Source: Bosea sp. BIWAKO-01
Lineage (GTDB): Bacteria; Pseudomonadota; Alphaproteobacteria; Rhizobiales; Beijerinckiaceae
Direction: 5' to 3'
Assembly: GCF_001748145.1 (NCBI RefSeq)
Contig: NZ_BCQA01000001.1
Location: forward strand, 5,792,501-5,856,500
Length of the DNA stretch: 64,000 nt
Shown here: positions 49,337 to 57,591 of the stretch, in pieces
How the letters are laid out: every line of letters begins with the position of its first letter
Position numbering within the stretch: the first letter of the stretch is position 1
The notes under the pieces: model-generated
The model's database searches: none
Told to the model about the DNA's origin: nothing
Seen by the model: only the letters and a program-made list of their open reading frames with translations
Program-made: the position numbers and the translations under genes

Positions 49337-50665
49337 ATGGCGATCAAGCGCCCCGTCAGTCTCATCGCCGGCGTCGCAGCCTCGGCGCTCGCGCTCGCCG
49401 CTTGCGACAGTCGCTCCACCCTGCCCGAGGGGGCCGGCTACGGCCCCAACCCGACATTGCCTGAGCCCAGGACGACATGGTTTCCGACCGTAAAGATCGC
49501 TGATGCGATCGGCTGGAAGCTGGGTGAGAAGCCGACCACGCCGAGCGGCGGACAGGTGACGGCTTACGCCACGGGGTTGCAGCACCCGCGCTGGCTCTAT
49601 GAACTGCCCAATGGCGATGTGCTCGTGGCGGAAAGCGACGCACCACCGAAGCCGCCGGAAAAGAGCGGGGGCATCCGCGGCTGGGTGCAGGGTCTCTTCA
49701 TGAAGAAGGCTGGGTCGCAGACGCTCAGCGCCAACCGGATCACGCTGTTGCGCGACGCCGATGGCGATGGCGTCGCCGAGACGAAGAGCGTCTTCCTGGA
49801 GAACCTCACCTCGCCCTTCGGCATGGCCCTGATCGGCGAGCAGCTCTACATCGCCAATGCCGATGCACTTGTCCGCGTCCCCTATCAGCAAGGCGAAACC
49901 AAAAGTGCGGGCGCGCCGGTGAAGGTCGCCGACCTGCCCGCCGGCCGGAACCACCATTGGACGAAGAGCCTGACCGCCAGCGCCGACGGCTCGAAGCTCT
50001 ATGTCGGCGTCGGCTCGAACTCCAATGTCGCCGAGAACGGCATGGCGGAAGAGGAGCGGCGCGCGGCCGTGCTCGAGATCGACCCGGCGACGGGAGCGAC
50101 GCAGGTCTTTGCGACAGGCTTGCGCAACCCTGTCGGGATCGGCTGGAACCCCGTGACCAGGGAACTCTGGGTGGCGGTCAACGAGCGCGACGAGATCGGC
50201 GACGACCTCGTGCCGGACTACATGACCTCGGTAAAGCGCGGCGGCTTCTATGGCTGGCCCTACAGCTATTATGGCCAGCATCTCGACAGGCGCGTCGAGC
50301 CCCAGAAGCCGGAACTGGTCGCCAGGGCGATCAAACCGGATTACGCGCTGGGCTCGCATACCGCCTCGCTCGGGCTTGGCTTCGTGCCGCCGGGCCGCCT
50401 CGGCCCGCCCTATCAGGGCGGCGCCTTCATCGGCCAGCACGGTTCATGGAACCGCTCGCGCCCGGTCGGCTATCGCGTGATCTTCGTCCCCTTCAAAGAT
50501 GGCAAGCCCGCCGGCACGCCGCAGGAAATCCTCTCCGGGTTCCTGAACGAGAAGGGCGAGGCACGGGGACGCCCCGTCGGCGTGCTGATCGATCGGCGCG
50601 GCGGTCTGCTGGTGGCCGACGATGTCGGCAATACGGTCTGGCGCGTGGCGCTACCGTCGGGCTGA
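49337..50665 (+). CDS. Sorbosone dehydrogenase/PQQ-glucose dehydrogenase-like lipoprotein
   Basis: A 442-residue periplasmic lipoprotein with a six-bladed beta-propeller of the soluble glucose/sorbosone dehydrogenase family. The lipobox LALAAC has Cys23. Propeller landmarks include GLQHPRWLYELPNGDVLVAES, LTSPFGMALIGEQLYIANADAL, KLYVGVGSNSNVAENG, GLRNPVGIGWNPVTRELWVAVNERDEIGDDLVPDY and FIGQHGSWNRSRPVGY, which place typical PQQ and calcium-binding residues. GGCAGGAGAAC precedes the ATG at 49337. It may oxidise an aldose; no PQQ-synthesis gene is near. Confidence 0.85.
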   Translation: MAIKRPVSLIAGVAASALALAACDSRSTLPEGAGYGPNPTLPEPRTTWFPTVKIADAIGWKLGEKPTTPSGGQVTAYATGLQHPRWLYELPNGDVLVAESDAPPKPPEKSGGIRGWVQGLFMKKAGSQTLSANRITLLRDADGDGVAETKSVFLENLTSPFGMALIGEQLYIANADALVRVPYQQGETKSAGAPVKVADLPAGRNHHWTKSLTASADGSKLYVGVGSNSNVAENGMAEEERRAAVLEIDPATGATQVFATGLRNPVGIGWNPVTRELWVAVNERDEIGDDLVPDYMTSVKRGGFYGWPYSYYGQHLDRRVEPQKPELVARAIKPDYALGSHTASLGLGFVPPGRLGPPYQGGAFIGQHGSWNRSRPVGYRVIFVPFKDGKPAGTPQEILSGFLNEKGEARGRPVGVLIDRRGGLLVADDVGNTVWRVALPSG

Positions 50666-50837
50666 GGCTGCGCCCGGTGTCCCCCCAGGCGAGCGGCATG
50701 TGGTGGCGGTCAGATCCGGCCGCGCGAGACCAGCCGCCGCCCCTGCCTTAAGGTTATGAAGATGACTTGATTGAGTATCCGCCAGAAGGGGCATTACGCT
50801 GAGCCTGGCTGACCTGAAACGAACCCCAGGACTGACG

Positions 50838-51314
50838 ATGATCTCGCTGACGCTGTCCGACGGATCTCCGGTTCAACTTCTCCCACGCCGGGTCGCCCGG
50901 ATCAGGAGGGCTGTTCCCGGGGATGGCGACCCTCAGGCCAAGACCCGCATCGATTGCGTCGATGTCCTGCTGGTGGTCGAACTGCCGGACTATGTCGCCG
51001 CCGTCGTCGGCGAGAAACTCCCGACGCTTGCCGAACTCGCCCTGCCCGATGGATCGCCGGTCTGGTTCGATGCCGAGAAGGCATCAGGGCCGCTTCCGCT
51101 CGAATCCAGACACCAGGCGGACGGAGTTGCATCGTCCCTTCACATCAGCGGCAAGCGGCAGTTCGTCGGCAGTTCCCATGAAGACGTCGCCGAGGTGATA
51201 TCCTCCGCCGGCGGATCCGCACTCCCGATCCCGCGGGCCGGTCTGTTCAGCAAGGCGATCGGTCTGGTTCACTCGATCCGCGACATCCGATCCCAGGAGA
51301 GGGAATGGGACTAG
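50838..51314 (+). CDS. Hypothetical protein whose 3' end recurs at 54505-54665
   Basis: A 158-residue soluble protein of unknown function. A strand-rich first half (LTLSDGSPVQLLPRRVARIR, DVLLVVELPDYVAAVVGEKL) is followed by SSLHISGKRQFVGSSHEDV and a C-terminal helix GLFSKAIGLVHSIRDIRSQE. DNA encoding residues about 95-140 has a similar but decayed copy 3.4 kb to the right. GACTGACG before the ATG gives only a weak ribosome-binding site. Confidence 0.55.
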   Translation: MISLTLSDGSPVQLLPRRVARIRRAVPGDGDPQAKTRIDCVDVLLVVELPDYVAAVVGEKLPTLAELALPDGSPVWFDAEKASGPLPLESRHQADGVASSLHISGKRQFVGSSHEDVAEVISSAGGSALPIPRAGLFSKAIGLVHSIRDIRSQEREWD

Positions 51315-51413
51315 GTTCAGGGGATCTGGCGCCTGCGCCAGGCCTTCGAGGGGCCGGCCGCGACACCCCGATCAGATCGCTCACGGCAGCGCCTCCGCGC
51401 GTTGCCGTTTAAA

Positions 51414-52214
51414 TCAACCGGCCGCCGCCAGCGCACGCCGCTTCATTGGCGCTACGCCTTGTTCGTCAGGACGGAGTGTCAGAACCGAGACGCCGGCCCC
51501 CGTAACGGCAACGGTGTGCTCGAACTGAGCGGACAGCGAGCCGTCTCTCGTCACGACGGTCCAGCCGTCAGCCTCGGTCCTCACGCTACTCCGGCCGCGA
51601 TTGAGCATCGGCTCGATCGTGAAAACCATGCCCTCGCGGAGGGCGAGGCCGGTTCCCGGCTTTCCGAAATGCAAGACCTGCGGTTCCTCGTGCATCTCCC
51701 GGCCGATGCCGTGACCGCAATACTCGCGCACCACGGAATAACCGCTCCGCTTGGCATGCCGCTCGATCGCCCAGCCGATATCGCCGAGCCGCGCGCCCGG
51801 CCGAACCGCCTTGATGCCCATCCACATCGCTTCGTAGGTGGTCTGGACCAGCCTCCTTGCGGCGGGATTCACCTCGCCGACGAGATAGGTTTTGCTGGAA
51901 TCCGCGATATAGCCGTTCTTCTCGAGCGTGATGTCGAAATTGACGATGTCCCCGTCCCGAAGCACGGTCGTTTCAGATGGAACACCGTGGCAAACCACAT
52001 CGTTCACCGAAGCATTCAACACAAAATCATAGCCATATTGGCCCTTGCTCGCAGGTCGGGCCTGGAGATCATGGACAATGAAGTGCTCGACCAATTCATT
52101 GACCTGAAGTGTCGACAGGCCGGCGAGCACAGTTCGATCCAGCATGCCGAACACGGAGGCCAGCAACCTCCCGGATTCGGCCAGCAATGCCAGCTCGCGA
52201 GGCTGCTTCGTCAT
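51414..52214 (-). CDS. map: Type I methionine aminopeptidase
   Basis: Removes initiator methionine from new proteins. 266 residues, a complete catalytic domain. Metal ligands Asp94, Asp105, His168, Glu201 and Glu232 and substrate histidines His76 and His175 all occur at exactly three positions less than in Escherichia coli MAP, within NDVVCHGVPS, GDIVNFDITLEKNGYIADSS, GHGIGREMHEEP, TIEPM and AQFEHT. It is unusual in being coupled by a four-base overlap (ATGA at 52211-52214) to an upstream ParD-like antitoxin gene instead of housekeeping translation genes, so it is probably an accessory copy. Confidence 0.92.
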   Translation of the reverse strand: MTKQPRELALLAESGRLLASVFGMLDRTVLAGLSTLQVNELVEHFIVHDLQARPASKGQYGYDFVLNASVNDVVCHGVPSETTVLRDGDIVNFDITLEKNGYIADSSKTYLVGEVNPAARRLVQTTYEAMWMGIKAVRPGARLGDIGWAIERHAKRSGYSVVREYCGHGIGREMHEEPQVLHFGKPGTGLALREGMVFTIEPMLNRGRSSVRTEADGWTVVTRDGSLSAQFEHTVAVTGAGVSVLTLRPDEQGVAPMKRRALAAAG

Positions 52215-52423
52215 GCGTCAGTCTCCGCCAGCGGCTGAGCCTTGACGCCTGCGGCACTCAGTTCGCGCTCGATGATCTCAGGGAAACTGAGCCCCGGATT
52301 GGTCTCGCAGAGCATTCCGAGCTTGATCCAGTAGGCAGCCTGCGCATTGATCGACCGAAACGACACTTTGCTCGCCCGGCGCAGTTGATCGTGCAGGTCA
52401 TCATCGATGTTCACGATGCCCAT
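52211..52423 (-). CDS. ParD-like antitoxin-type protein
   Basis: A 70-residue protein resembling the ParD_like family, with a short strand and two helices as in ribbon-helix-helix DNA-binding proteins: MGIVNIDDDLHDQLRRASKV and FRSINAQAAYWIKLGMLCET. The tail is FPEIIERELSAAGVKAQPL. The ATG at 52423 was chosen because GGAGG lies five bases upstream; an alternative ATG at 52435 falls inside the inverted repeat. Its stop overlaps the methionine aminopeptidase start. It probably represses its own transcription through that repeat and may bind or regulate the aminopeptidase. Confidence 0.75.
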   Translation of the reverse strand: MGIVNIDDDLHDQLRRASKVSFRSINAQAAYWIKLGMLCETNPGLSFPEIIERELSAAGVKAQPLAETDA

Positions 52424-52431
52424 CGGGGCCT

Positions 52432-52452
52432 CCATATATGCTTCATATATGG
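52432..52452. promoter_or_regulatory. Perfect 9-3-9 inverted repeat, likely autoregulatory operator
   Basis: CCATATATG and CATATATGG flank CTT. The repeat begins nine bases upstream of the antitoxin start at 52423 and lies just downstream of a plausible leftward promoter (TTGGCT, 17 bases, TATACG on the minus strand). A repressor bound here would block transcription start. Confidence 0.7.
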
Positions 52453-52721
52453 AACGTATATAATCCGAAAATGCGAAAGCCAAGTGGCAGCATCGCACGC
52501 GCCCGATGCGAGCCGCCTGACACCGATCCGGAGAAAGCATGACGTATCGCACAGCGTGGTATGACCGCCGCCGGGCAAGCAATCCGCAAGGTCCCGCCCG
52601 CAAATATCCGGATCGACTTTGGTCGGATGACGCATCCGACGAGTTGTGACACCTTCAGCGCCACCGATGGCCTCAGTATGGATTTATAATTCTCCTTCAG
52701 CCGAACGGGGCGGGACAAGAG
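52436..52721. other. Intergenic region between divergent small genes
   Basis: About 285 bases, more AT-rich than flanking DNA. It holds the promoter and operator of the leftward module and the start region of the rightward 80-residue gene. No further gene was found. Confidence 0.4.
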
Positions 52722-52964
52722 GTGACGATCAATCCTTGGCTCATGGCGGAACAATTCGAGTCCGTGAACTGCACGGTTGCTGTCTGGACGGGTGAGAGTC
52801 CCACCGCAACTTTCATCGGCATACGCGCGGCTGCGCGCTATGCAAATGCAGCCTTTCTGGGTGGCGCAATCGTGGAGATCATCATCGATCACACCAATGG
52901 TTGCGCCATCATCATCCGGGATGACGACCTGATCGCGCTGCTCGAATACGCGGCCTTCAACTAG
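52722..52964 (+). CDS. Small hypothetical protein
   Basis: An 80-residue protein of unknown family: alternating strand-like segments SVNCTVAVWTGESPTATFIG and AIVEIIIDHTNGCAIIIRDD with a helix between. The start is probably GTG 52722, with ATG 52743 as an alternative. Its stop codon is adjacent to the truncated end of the IS remnant, so its 3' end may have been altered by that insertion. Confidence 0.4.
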   Translation: MTINPWLMAEQFESVNCTVAVWTGESPTATFIGIRAAARYANAAFLGGAIVEIIIDHTNGCAIIIRDDDLIALLEYAAFN

Positions 52965-52967
52965 GCC

Positions 52968-53550
52968 TCGCAGACGGTGTCAGCGCCGTATCCCTTGTCG
53001 GCGAGAAGTGTTTCGATCCTATCGTAGATCATGCTCAGGAGCGACGCCAAGCCCTTGATGTCGTGGGTTTCTCCACCCGTCTGGACAAATCCGAGGCGAC
53101 GTCCCCTGGCGGCGCCGCAGGCGTGGAGCCTGGCGGTGAGGCCGCCGCGCGATTGGCCAAGCGCCTCGGCTTTTTGAGTCCCCCTCTTTATGCCGCCTGC
53201 GCAGTGATCCGCCGGACGATGATAGTGTCGATCATGTCAGCGGAGGGGTCTCGCTCCACCATCTCGCTCAGGCTCTCCAGCATGGCGTCGAACACGCCGA
53301 CCTCCAGCCAGCGCCAGTACCGACGGAACACGCCGTTCCATTTGCCATAGTCGTCGGGCAGATGCCGCCACTGCGACCCCGTGCACGCCAGCCGCATCAT
53401 GCCCTCGAAGTAGCGGCAGTTATCTTGTGCGGGTCGGCAGCCGCGCCCGCGCTCATCCGGCAGCAAAGGCCCGATCAGCGCCCATTCCTCGTCCGTCAGA
53501 CCGATCCGCTCGCCCAAGGCGTCCTCGAGGAAGGAACGTTGAATCGACAC
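52968..53550 (-). mobile_element. Truncated IS5/IS427-type insertion element
   Basis: The leftward frame from 53550 encodes GLTDEEWALIGPLLPDERG, NGVFRRYWRWLEVGVFDAML and MIDTIIVRRITAQAA, matching OrfA of IS5-group (IS427) transposases. The remainder continues in another frame to about 52968 as AEALGQSRGGLTARLHACGA, then THDIKGLASLLSMI and ETLLADKGYGADTV, the start of OrfB. The element ends before the catalytic glutamate region, and terminal repeats were not found, so it cannot transpose on its own. Confidence 0.8.
53188..53550 (-). pseudogene. OrfA of IS5/IS427-type transposase
   Basis: A 120-residue frame beginning at GTG 53550. In active IS427 elements OrfA and OrfB are joined by ribosomal frameshifting near this point. 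Here OrfB is cut short, so the protein is a fragment even though the frame itself is open. Confidence 0.7.
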
Positions 53551-53663
53551 GTTGGCTGTGCGTCAATACGCAGCATTATTGCCTTGGGCAGGCAGTCGAC
53601 GTCCAATACTCTGGCCTGCGCAGCGCATGGCTGCGCCGTCGGATTTGATGTGATGGACAGCGC

Positions 53664-54485
53664 ATGAATCTCAGTTTCGTAAAGATGCATGCCAACGGCG
53701 ATGACTTTGTCATCGTCGATGCCCGCACGAGCCCCAACCCGGTTGATGCTGACGTCGCGAGCTTCCTTGGCGACCGGAGCCGCGGCGTCGGCTTCAACCA
53801 GCTGGCGGTGGTGCTTCCCTGCGACGATGCTGCCGCTCGTCTCATCTTCTGGAATCCAGACGGCACGACCCTGGGCGCGTGTGGCAGTGCAACGCGCGGC
53901 GTCGCCCACCTCTTGATGAAGGAGGCCGCGAGCCAAGAAACGACCTTGCGCACCGAGCGAGGCTTGTTGCGATGCCAGTCGACACATGATGGGCCTATCA
54001 GCGTCGACATGGGCGCACCTCTGCTCGAGTGGCGCGACATTCCTCTAGCCAAGCCTTGCGACACGTTGCGATTGCCGCTTGCCGGCGAGCCTTCCGCCTG
54101 CAGCATGGGCAATCCGCACTGCACGTTCTTCGTTGATGATCTCTCAGTGATCGACCCTTGGTCGGCAGGACCGCAGATCGAACACCACCCTCTGTTTCCT
54201 GAAAAAACCAATGTCCATTTCGTTCAAGTGCTGGACCGGAAGCGCATACGGCTGCGTATTTGGGAGCGAGGCGGAGCGGTGCCGGCGGGATCAGGATCTT
54301 GTTCTTGCGGCGCAGCCGTAGCGGCCATCCGCCGCGGACTTGTCGACAACGAAGTCGAGGTCATATGTGATGGCGGAAGCGTGGGTGTTTCTTGGAAGGC
54401 TGGAGGCGGCGTGTGGCTGACGGGCAGGGTCGCAACCGTTTTCCATGGCGAAATCGCGCTCCCAGAGAAATCGATGCATCGTTAG
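53664..54485 (+). CDS. Diaminopimelate epimerase-like protein with altered active site
   Basis: DapF-fold protein of 273 residues. Cys73 in LGACGSATRG matches the first catalytic cysteine and GNPH (149-152) is intact. The second site differs: counting from the conserved ERG at 201-203 without gaps, Ser210 falls where DapF has Cys217, within AGSGSCSCGAAV. The usual MHGLGNDF is MHANGDDF (Asn to Asp) and the usual DQL is NQL. It may be a racemase/epimerase for another amino acid or a non-racemising enzyme. No lysine-pathway genes are adjacent; it follows an IS remnant. Confidence 0.8.
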   Translation: MNLSFVKMHANGDDFVIVDARTSPNPVDADVASFLGDRSRGVGFNQLAVVLPCDDAAARLIFWNPDGTTLGACGSATRGVAHLLMKEAASQETTLRTERGLLRCQSTHDGPISVDMGAPLLEWRDIPLAKPCDTLRLPLAGEPSACSMGNPHCTFFVDDLSVIDPWSAGPQIEHHPLFPEKTNVHFVQVLDRKRIRLRIWERGGAVPAGSGSCSCGAAVAAIRRGLVDNEVEVICDGGSVGVSWKAGGGVWLTGRVATVFHGEIALPEKSMHR

Positions 54486-54504
54486 GACGGCGCCTTTGTC
54501 CACG

Positions 54505-54665
54505 AGGCCCAGGCGGGTGGAATTTCGTCGTCACGTCAGCGGCAAGCGGCAGATCGTCGGCAGCTCCCGCGTCGACGTCGCCAGTTGATATCCTGCGCCG
54601 GCGGAGCCTCGCACCCGATTCCGGGGGGCATTCCCGTTCAGTCGGGCGATCGATCGGCATTTCGA
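54505..54665 (+). pseudogene. Decayed copy of the 3' half of the 50838-51314 gene
   Basis: The bases encoding HVSGKRQIVGSSRVDVA, then CAGGASHPIPGG after a one-base shift, closely parallel HISGKRQFVGSSHEDVA and SAGGSALPIPR of the gene at 50838. Relative to that gene one base is missing after 54580 and the rest drifts in frame. No start or full frame exists, so this is a remnant of a duplicated or second homologous gene. Confidence 0.7.
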
Positions 54666-54670
54666 CGAAC

Positions 54671-55012
54671 GCCGCCGATTAGCAAAAAATGCCGGCCAGC
54701 GCAGCGGCAAAGGCCGCGCCGACCGGCTTGCCCGCGATGGGAGGGGAAAGCGAGCAATACCAGATTAGTGTGATCTCTAATCAATAGAACAGCGGCAAAC
54801 GCAATATCGCCATGCGTTCATTATTTCAAAATTGCAAGCAATTCCGATATTGCCTCTACGGCATCGAAATATATTCGACTGAATCTCTACTTGATAAGCC
54901 GACTTCACGCAGAGCCGAACCACCCGCCCGACTGTACCCGACCACCCGGCACGCCCGTCCATCGCGGCGGAATGCGCCGTGAGCGCTCCGGAGGGCCAGC
55001 CCGGACCAGCCT
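54671..55012. other. AT-richer intergenic region
   Basis: About 340 bases between the remnant and the DUF1345 gene. AT content rises around 54760-54900. No gene, repeat or hairpin with a U-tract was identified. Confidence 0.4.
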
Positions 55013-55669
55013 TCAGCCCCCCGACAGCAGCGAGGCGCCGACATTGATGCCGAAGGCCAGGATCGTGGTGTTGAAGAAGAACGAGAGAATGGAATGGGCG
55101 AGCACGATCGTCCTGACCTCACGCGTGGTGACGCCGACATCCGATGTCTGCGAGGTGCAACCGATCGTGTAGGAGAAATAGAGGAAATCAACATAGTCGG
55201 GCTCGCCCTTCCCCGGAAAATCCAGGCCGCCCTCGGCACCATCATCGCTGTAGAAATCATGGGCGTAGTGCAGCGAGAAGAAGGCGTGCACCAGCGCCCA
55301 GGAGCTCAGGATGGTGACGGCGCCCAGCGCCAGGTGCAGTGACTTTTCGTCGGGCGGCACGGTCTTCAGGCCGGCGAGCTGAATGCCGATGGCCGCAACG
55401 CTCGCGGCGGCCGCCAGGCAGGCAATGATCAGGATGGCAAGCGCACCTTCATCCTGCTCGGCGGCGCGCGCCCTGATCTGCTCGACAGTCTCGCCGAAGA
55501 TCATCGTCGTCAGCAGCCCGAGATAGAGGATCGCGCCCGCGTCCCACGCCACCAGAAGCCGCGTCACCCAGCCCCAGTCGCGCGGCAGCACGATCGTCAG
55601 CAACACCACCGCCACCAGCGCGATCAGAAGGCGGGGCCGAATGAGCAGGGATTGTGGGAGGAGCTTCAT
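55013..55669 (-). CDS. DUF1345 family inner-membrane protein
   Basis: A 218-residue protein with about five hydrophobic helices (LLIALVAVVLLTIVLP, AGAILYLGLLTTMIFG, LAILIIACLAAAASVAAIG, AVTILSSWALVHAFFSLHYA, SILSFFFNTTILAFGINV). The signature FHYAHDFYSDD-like segment (SLHYAHDFYSDDGAEGG) and YVDFLYFSYTIGCTSQTSDV match DUF1345 proteins, whose loop resembles ion-channel pore regions. Its role is unknown. Confidence 0.85.
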   Translation of the reverse strand: MKLLPQSLLIRPRLLIALVAVVLLTIVLPRDWGWVTRLLVAWDAGAILYLGLLTTMIFGETVEQIRARAAEQDEGALAILIIACLAAAASVAAIGIQLAGLKTVPPDEKSLHLALGAVTILSSWALVHAFFSLHYAHDFYSDDGAEGGLDFPGKGEPDYVDFLYFSYTIGCTSQTSDVGVTTREVRTIVLAHSILSFFFNTTILAFGINVGASLLSGG

Positions 55670-55822
55670 CGGATCTCACGCCTGCAGGCCAACGACCCTG
55701 TCCAGGACGGAGCGATGCCGGTCAGATCATCGGGCGGGATGGCGCATCCGGGCCGATGATCCAGCCCCTCATGCTTGCATCGGCTTTCCCAGGAATCGCA
55801 ATCCACGTTTCGGGCAGAAGCT

Positions 55823-57442
55823 CTAGTCCCGAGTGACCACATGGCCTGGCGCATCTCGGACAGCAGGGGCAGGAACCGACCAAGACTGCGTCCACGTCTC
55901 GGAGAGGGTGCGGTTTCGCGACTTGAGATAGACGCGCAAGTCGGCAGTTTGCCCTACTGGCAAGGTCGCGTCGAGGATGACACGAAAGCCTTTCGTGGCA
56001 GAATTGGCGGCGATGATGGTGTGGGCGATCGAACCGGCGGTCGTCGAGGCGACGATCTCGACACGCTTGGGGTCGCTCACGAAATACGCCAGATCGCCAT
56101 CGCCAAAATCGATGATGAACCGCTGCTTGCCCATTCCGTCCGCATCGGGATCCCGGCTGTCCCAACCGCTGAAGCTGTTGCGGACCTGCGCCATGGCATG
56201 GAGCTCGTTGGTCGTCGACAAGGCCGTGATCCGATAGGTGAATTCACTGGCCTTGCCGATGTCGAGCGGCCGCGCTGGCGTCCAGCACGTCACGATATTG
56301 TCGAATGCCTCGTTGTTGGTCGGTATCTCGATCAGGTCGACCCGGCCCTCGCCCCAGTCACCGATGGGCTCGACCCAATATCCCGGACGTGCGTGATAAT
56401 GCGCTTCCAGGTCCTGGTAATGCCCATATTCGCGGTCGCGCTGCATCAGGCCGAAGCCTCGCGGATCGCGGTCGCCAAAACTGGAGATCCGCAGGCTCGC
56501 GGGATTGCGGATCGGCCGCCAGATCCATTCTCCGGAGCCGTTCTGCATCAACAGCCCGTCGGAATCGTGAATTTCGGGCCGAAAATCGGTTCGGTGTCCA
56601 AGGTCGCCTTCGCCCGCAAGGAACATTGAGGTCAGCGGCGCGATGCCGATGCGCGGGATCTCCACGCGCGGCACGAGGGTCGCCGTGACCGACATCGCAG
56701 TCGTACGGCCAGGCGAAACGACATAGCGGAACGCGCCCGCCACGGACGGGGAATCCAGCAGGGCGTAGATGACCAGGTCGAGGCTGTCCGCCTTCGGCTC
56801 TTCCAGCCAGAGCGCACGGAAGAAGGGAAATTCCTCGGGTTGCTTGCCCCCCACATCGAGCGCAAGCGAGCGCGCCGAGAGCCCGTAGCGATGGCCCCGC
56901 CCGATCAGCCTGAAATAGCTCGCCCCCAGGAACGAGATCACCTCGTCCTGGACCTTGGGATCGTTGAGGGTGGTCGTCACCGCAAACCCGGCAAATCCAA
57001 GCGACGGCGAGAGCTGCTTGGGCACCGGCACCTTGCCGTATTCGAACAGGCTCGTCGTGAACGGGATCGGGATGGCGTTGCCCTCCTTCACCACATGCAA
57101 CTGCACCGGCTTGTCGTGCAGAAAGCCGAGATGGAACGGGAGCAGGCGGTAATCGGAACCACTCTCCTGCCACAAGGCCTTTTCCCGACGGAAACGGATC
57201 TCGCGATAGCTGTCATAGGTCAGCTTCGACAACTCCGACGGGATCGTCAGGCCACCGGAATCGAAGGGCCGCCCGCCCAGGATGCGCGCCTGCGCGACGA
57301 CATCGTCGTAGCCAAAACGGGCAGCGCCTGGTTGAGGCGCTGGCGCGGCAAGCGAAGGCTGCCCTCTCGCAAGCAAGGCGGCTGCGATCAGCGTCGCGAG
57401 AGCGGAGCGGCGGGTGTGGAAATGGCTTTCGCCTGAATTCAT
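55823..57442 (-). CDS. Periplasmic glucan biosynthesis protein OpgG/OpgD
   Basis: Periplasmic protein for osmoregulated glucan synthesis, 539 residues. A twin-arginine signal (HTRRSALATLIAAALLARG) ends near LAA-AP. Mature landmarks are FGYDDVVAQARILGGRPFD, LTYDSYREIRFRREKALW, FHLGFLHDKPVQLH and, toward the C-terminus, FGDRDPRGFGLMQRDREYGHYQDLEAHY and GYWVEPIGDWGEGRVDLIEIP, all diagnostic of MdoG/MdoD. Tat export is typical of OpgD, but the paralogues cannot be separated by eye. Usual partner opgH is not in the window. Confidence 0.93.
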   Translation of the reverse strand: MNSGESHFHTRRSALATLIAAALLARGQPSLAAPAPQPGAARFGYDDVVAQARILGGRPFDSGGLTIPSELSKLTYDSYREIRFRREKALWQESGSDYRLLPFHLGFLHDKPVQLHVVKEGNAIPIPFTTSLFEYGKVPVPKQLSPSLGFAGFAVTTTLNDPKVQDEVISFLGASYFRLIGRGHRYGLSARSLALDVGGKQPEEFPFFRALWLEEPKADSLDLVIYALLDSPSVAGAFRYVVSPGRTTAMSVTATLVPRVEIPRIGIAPLTSMFLAGEGDLGHRTDFRPEIHDSDGLLMQNGSGEWIWRPIRNPASLRISSFGDRDPRGFGLMQRDREYGHYQDLEAHYHARPGYWVEPIGDWGEGRVDLIEIPTNNEAFDNIVTCWTPARPLDIGKASEFTYRITALSTTNELHAMAQVRNSFSGWDSRDPDADGMGKQRFIIDFGDGDLAYFVSDPKRVEIVASTTAGSIAHTIIAANSATKGFRVILDATLPVGQTADLRVYLKSRNRTLSETWTQSWSVPAPAVRDAPGHVVTRD

Positions 57443-57591
57443 GAGTGTTCGGCTCGACAGTGATTGGGTAGGAGCCTAACCCCGGCCTGCCTCTTTATGT
57501 TCCGCAGGTCGATTGGACGAGGACGTGCAATCTCCTGTCCGCCTGGCCTGCCCCTGACGAGCCAGGGAAGCGGAATGCCATAACGCATTGC

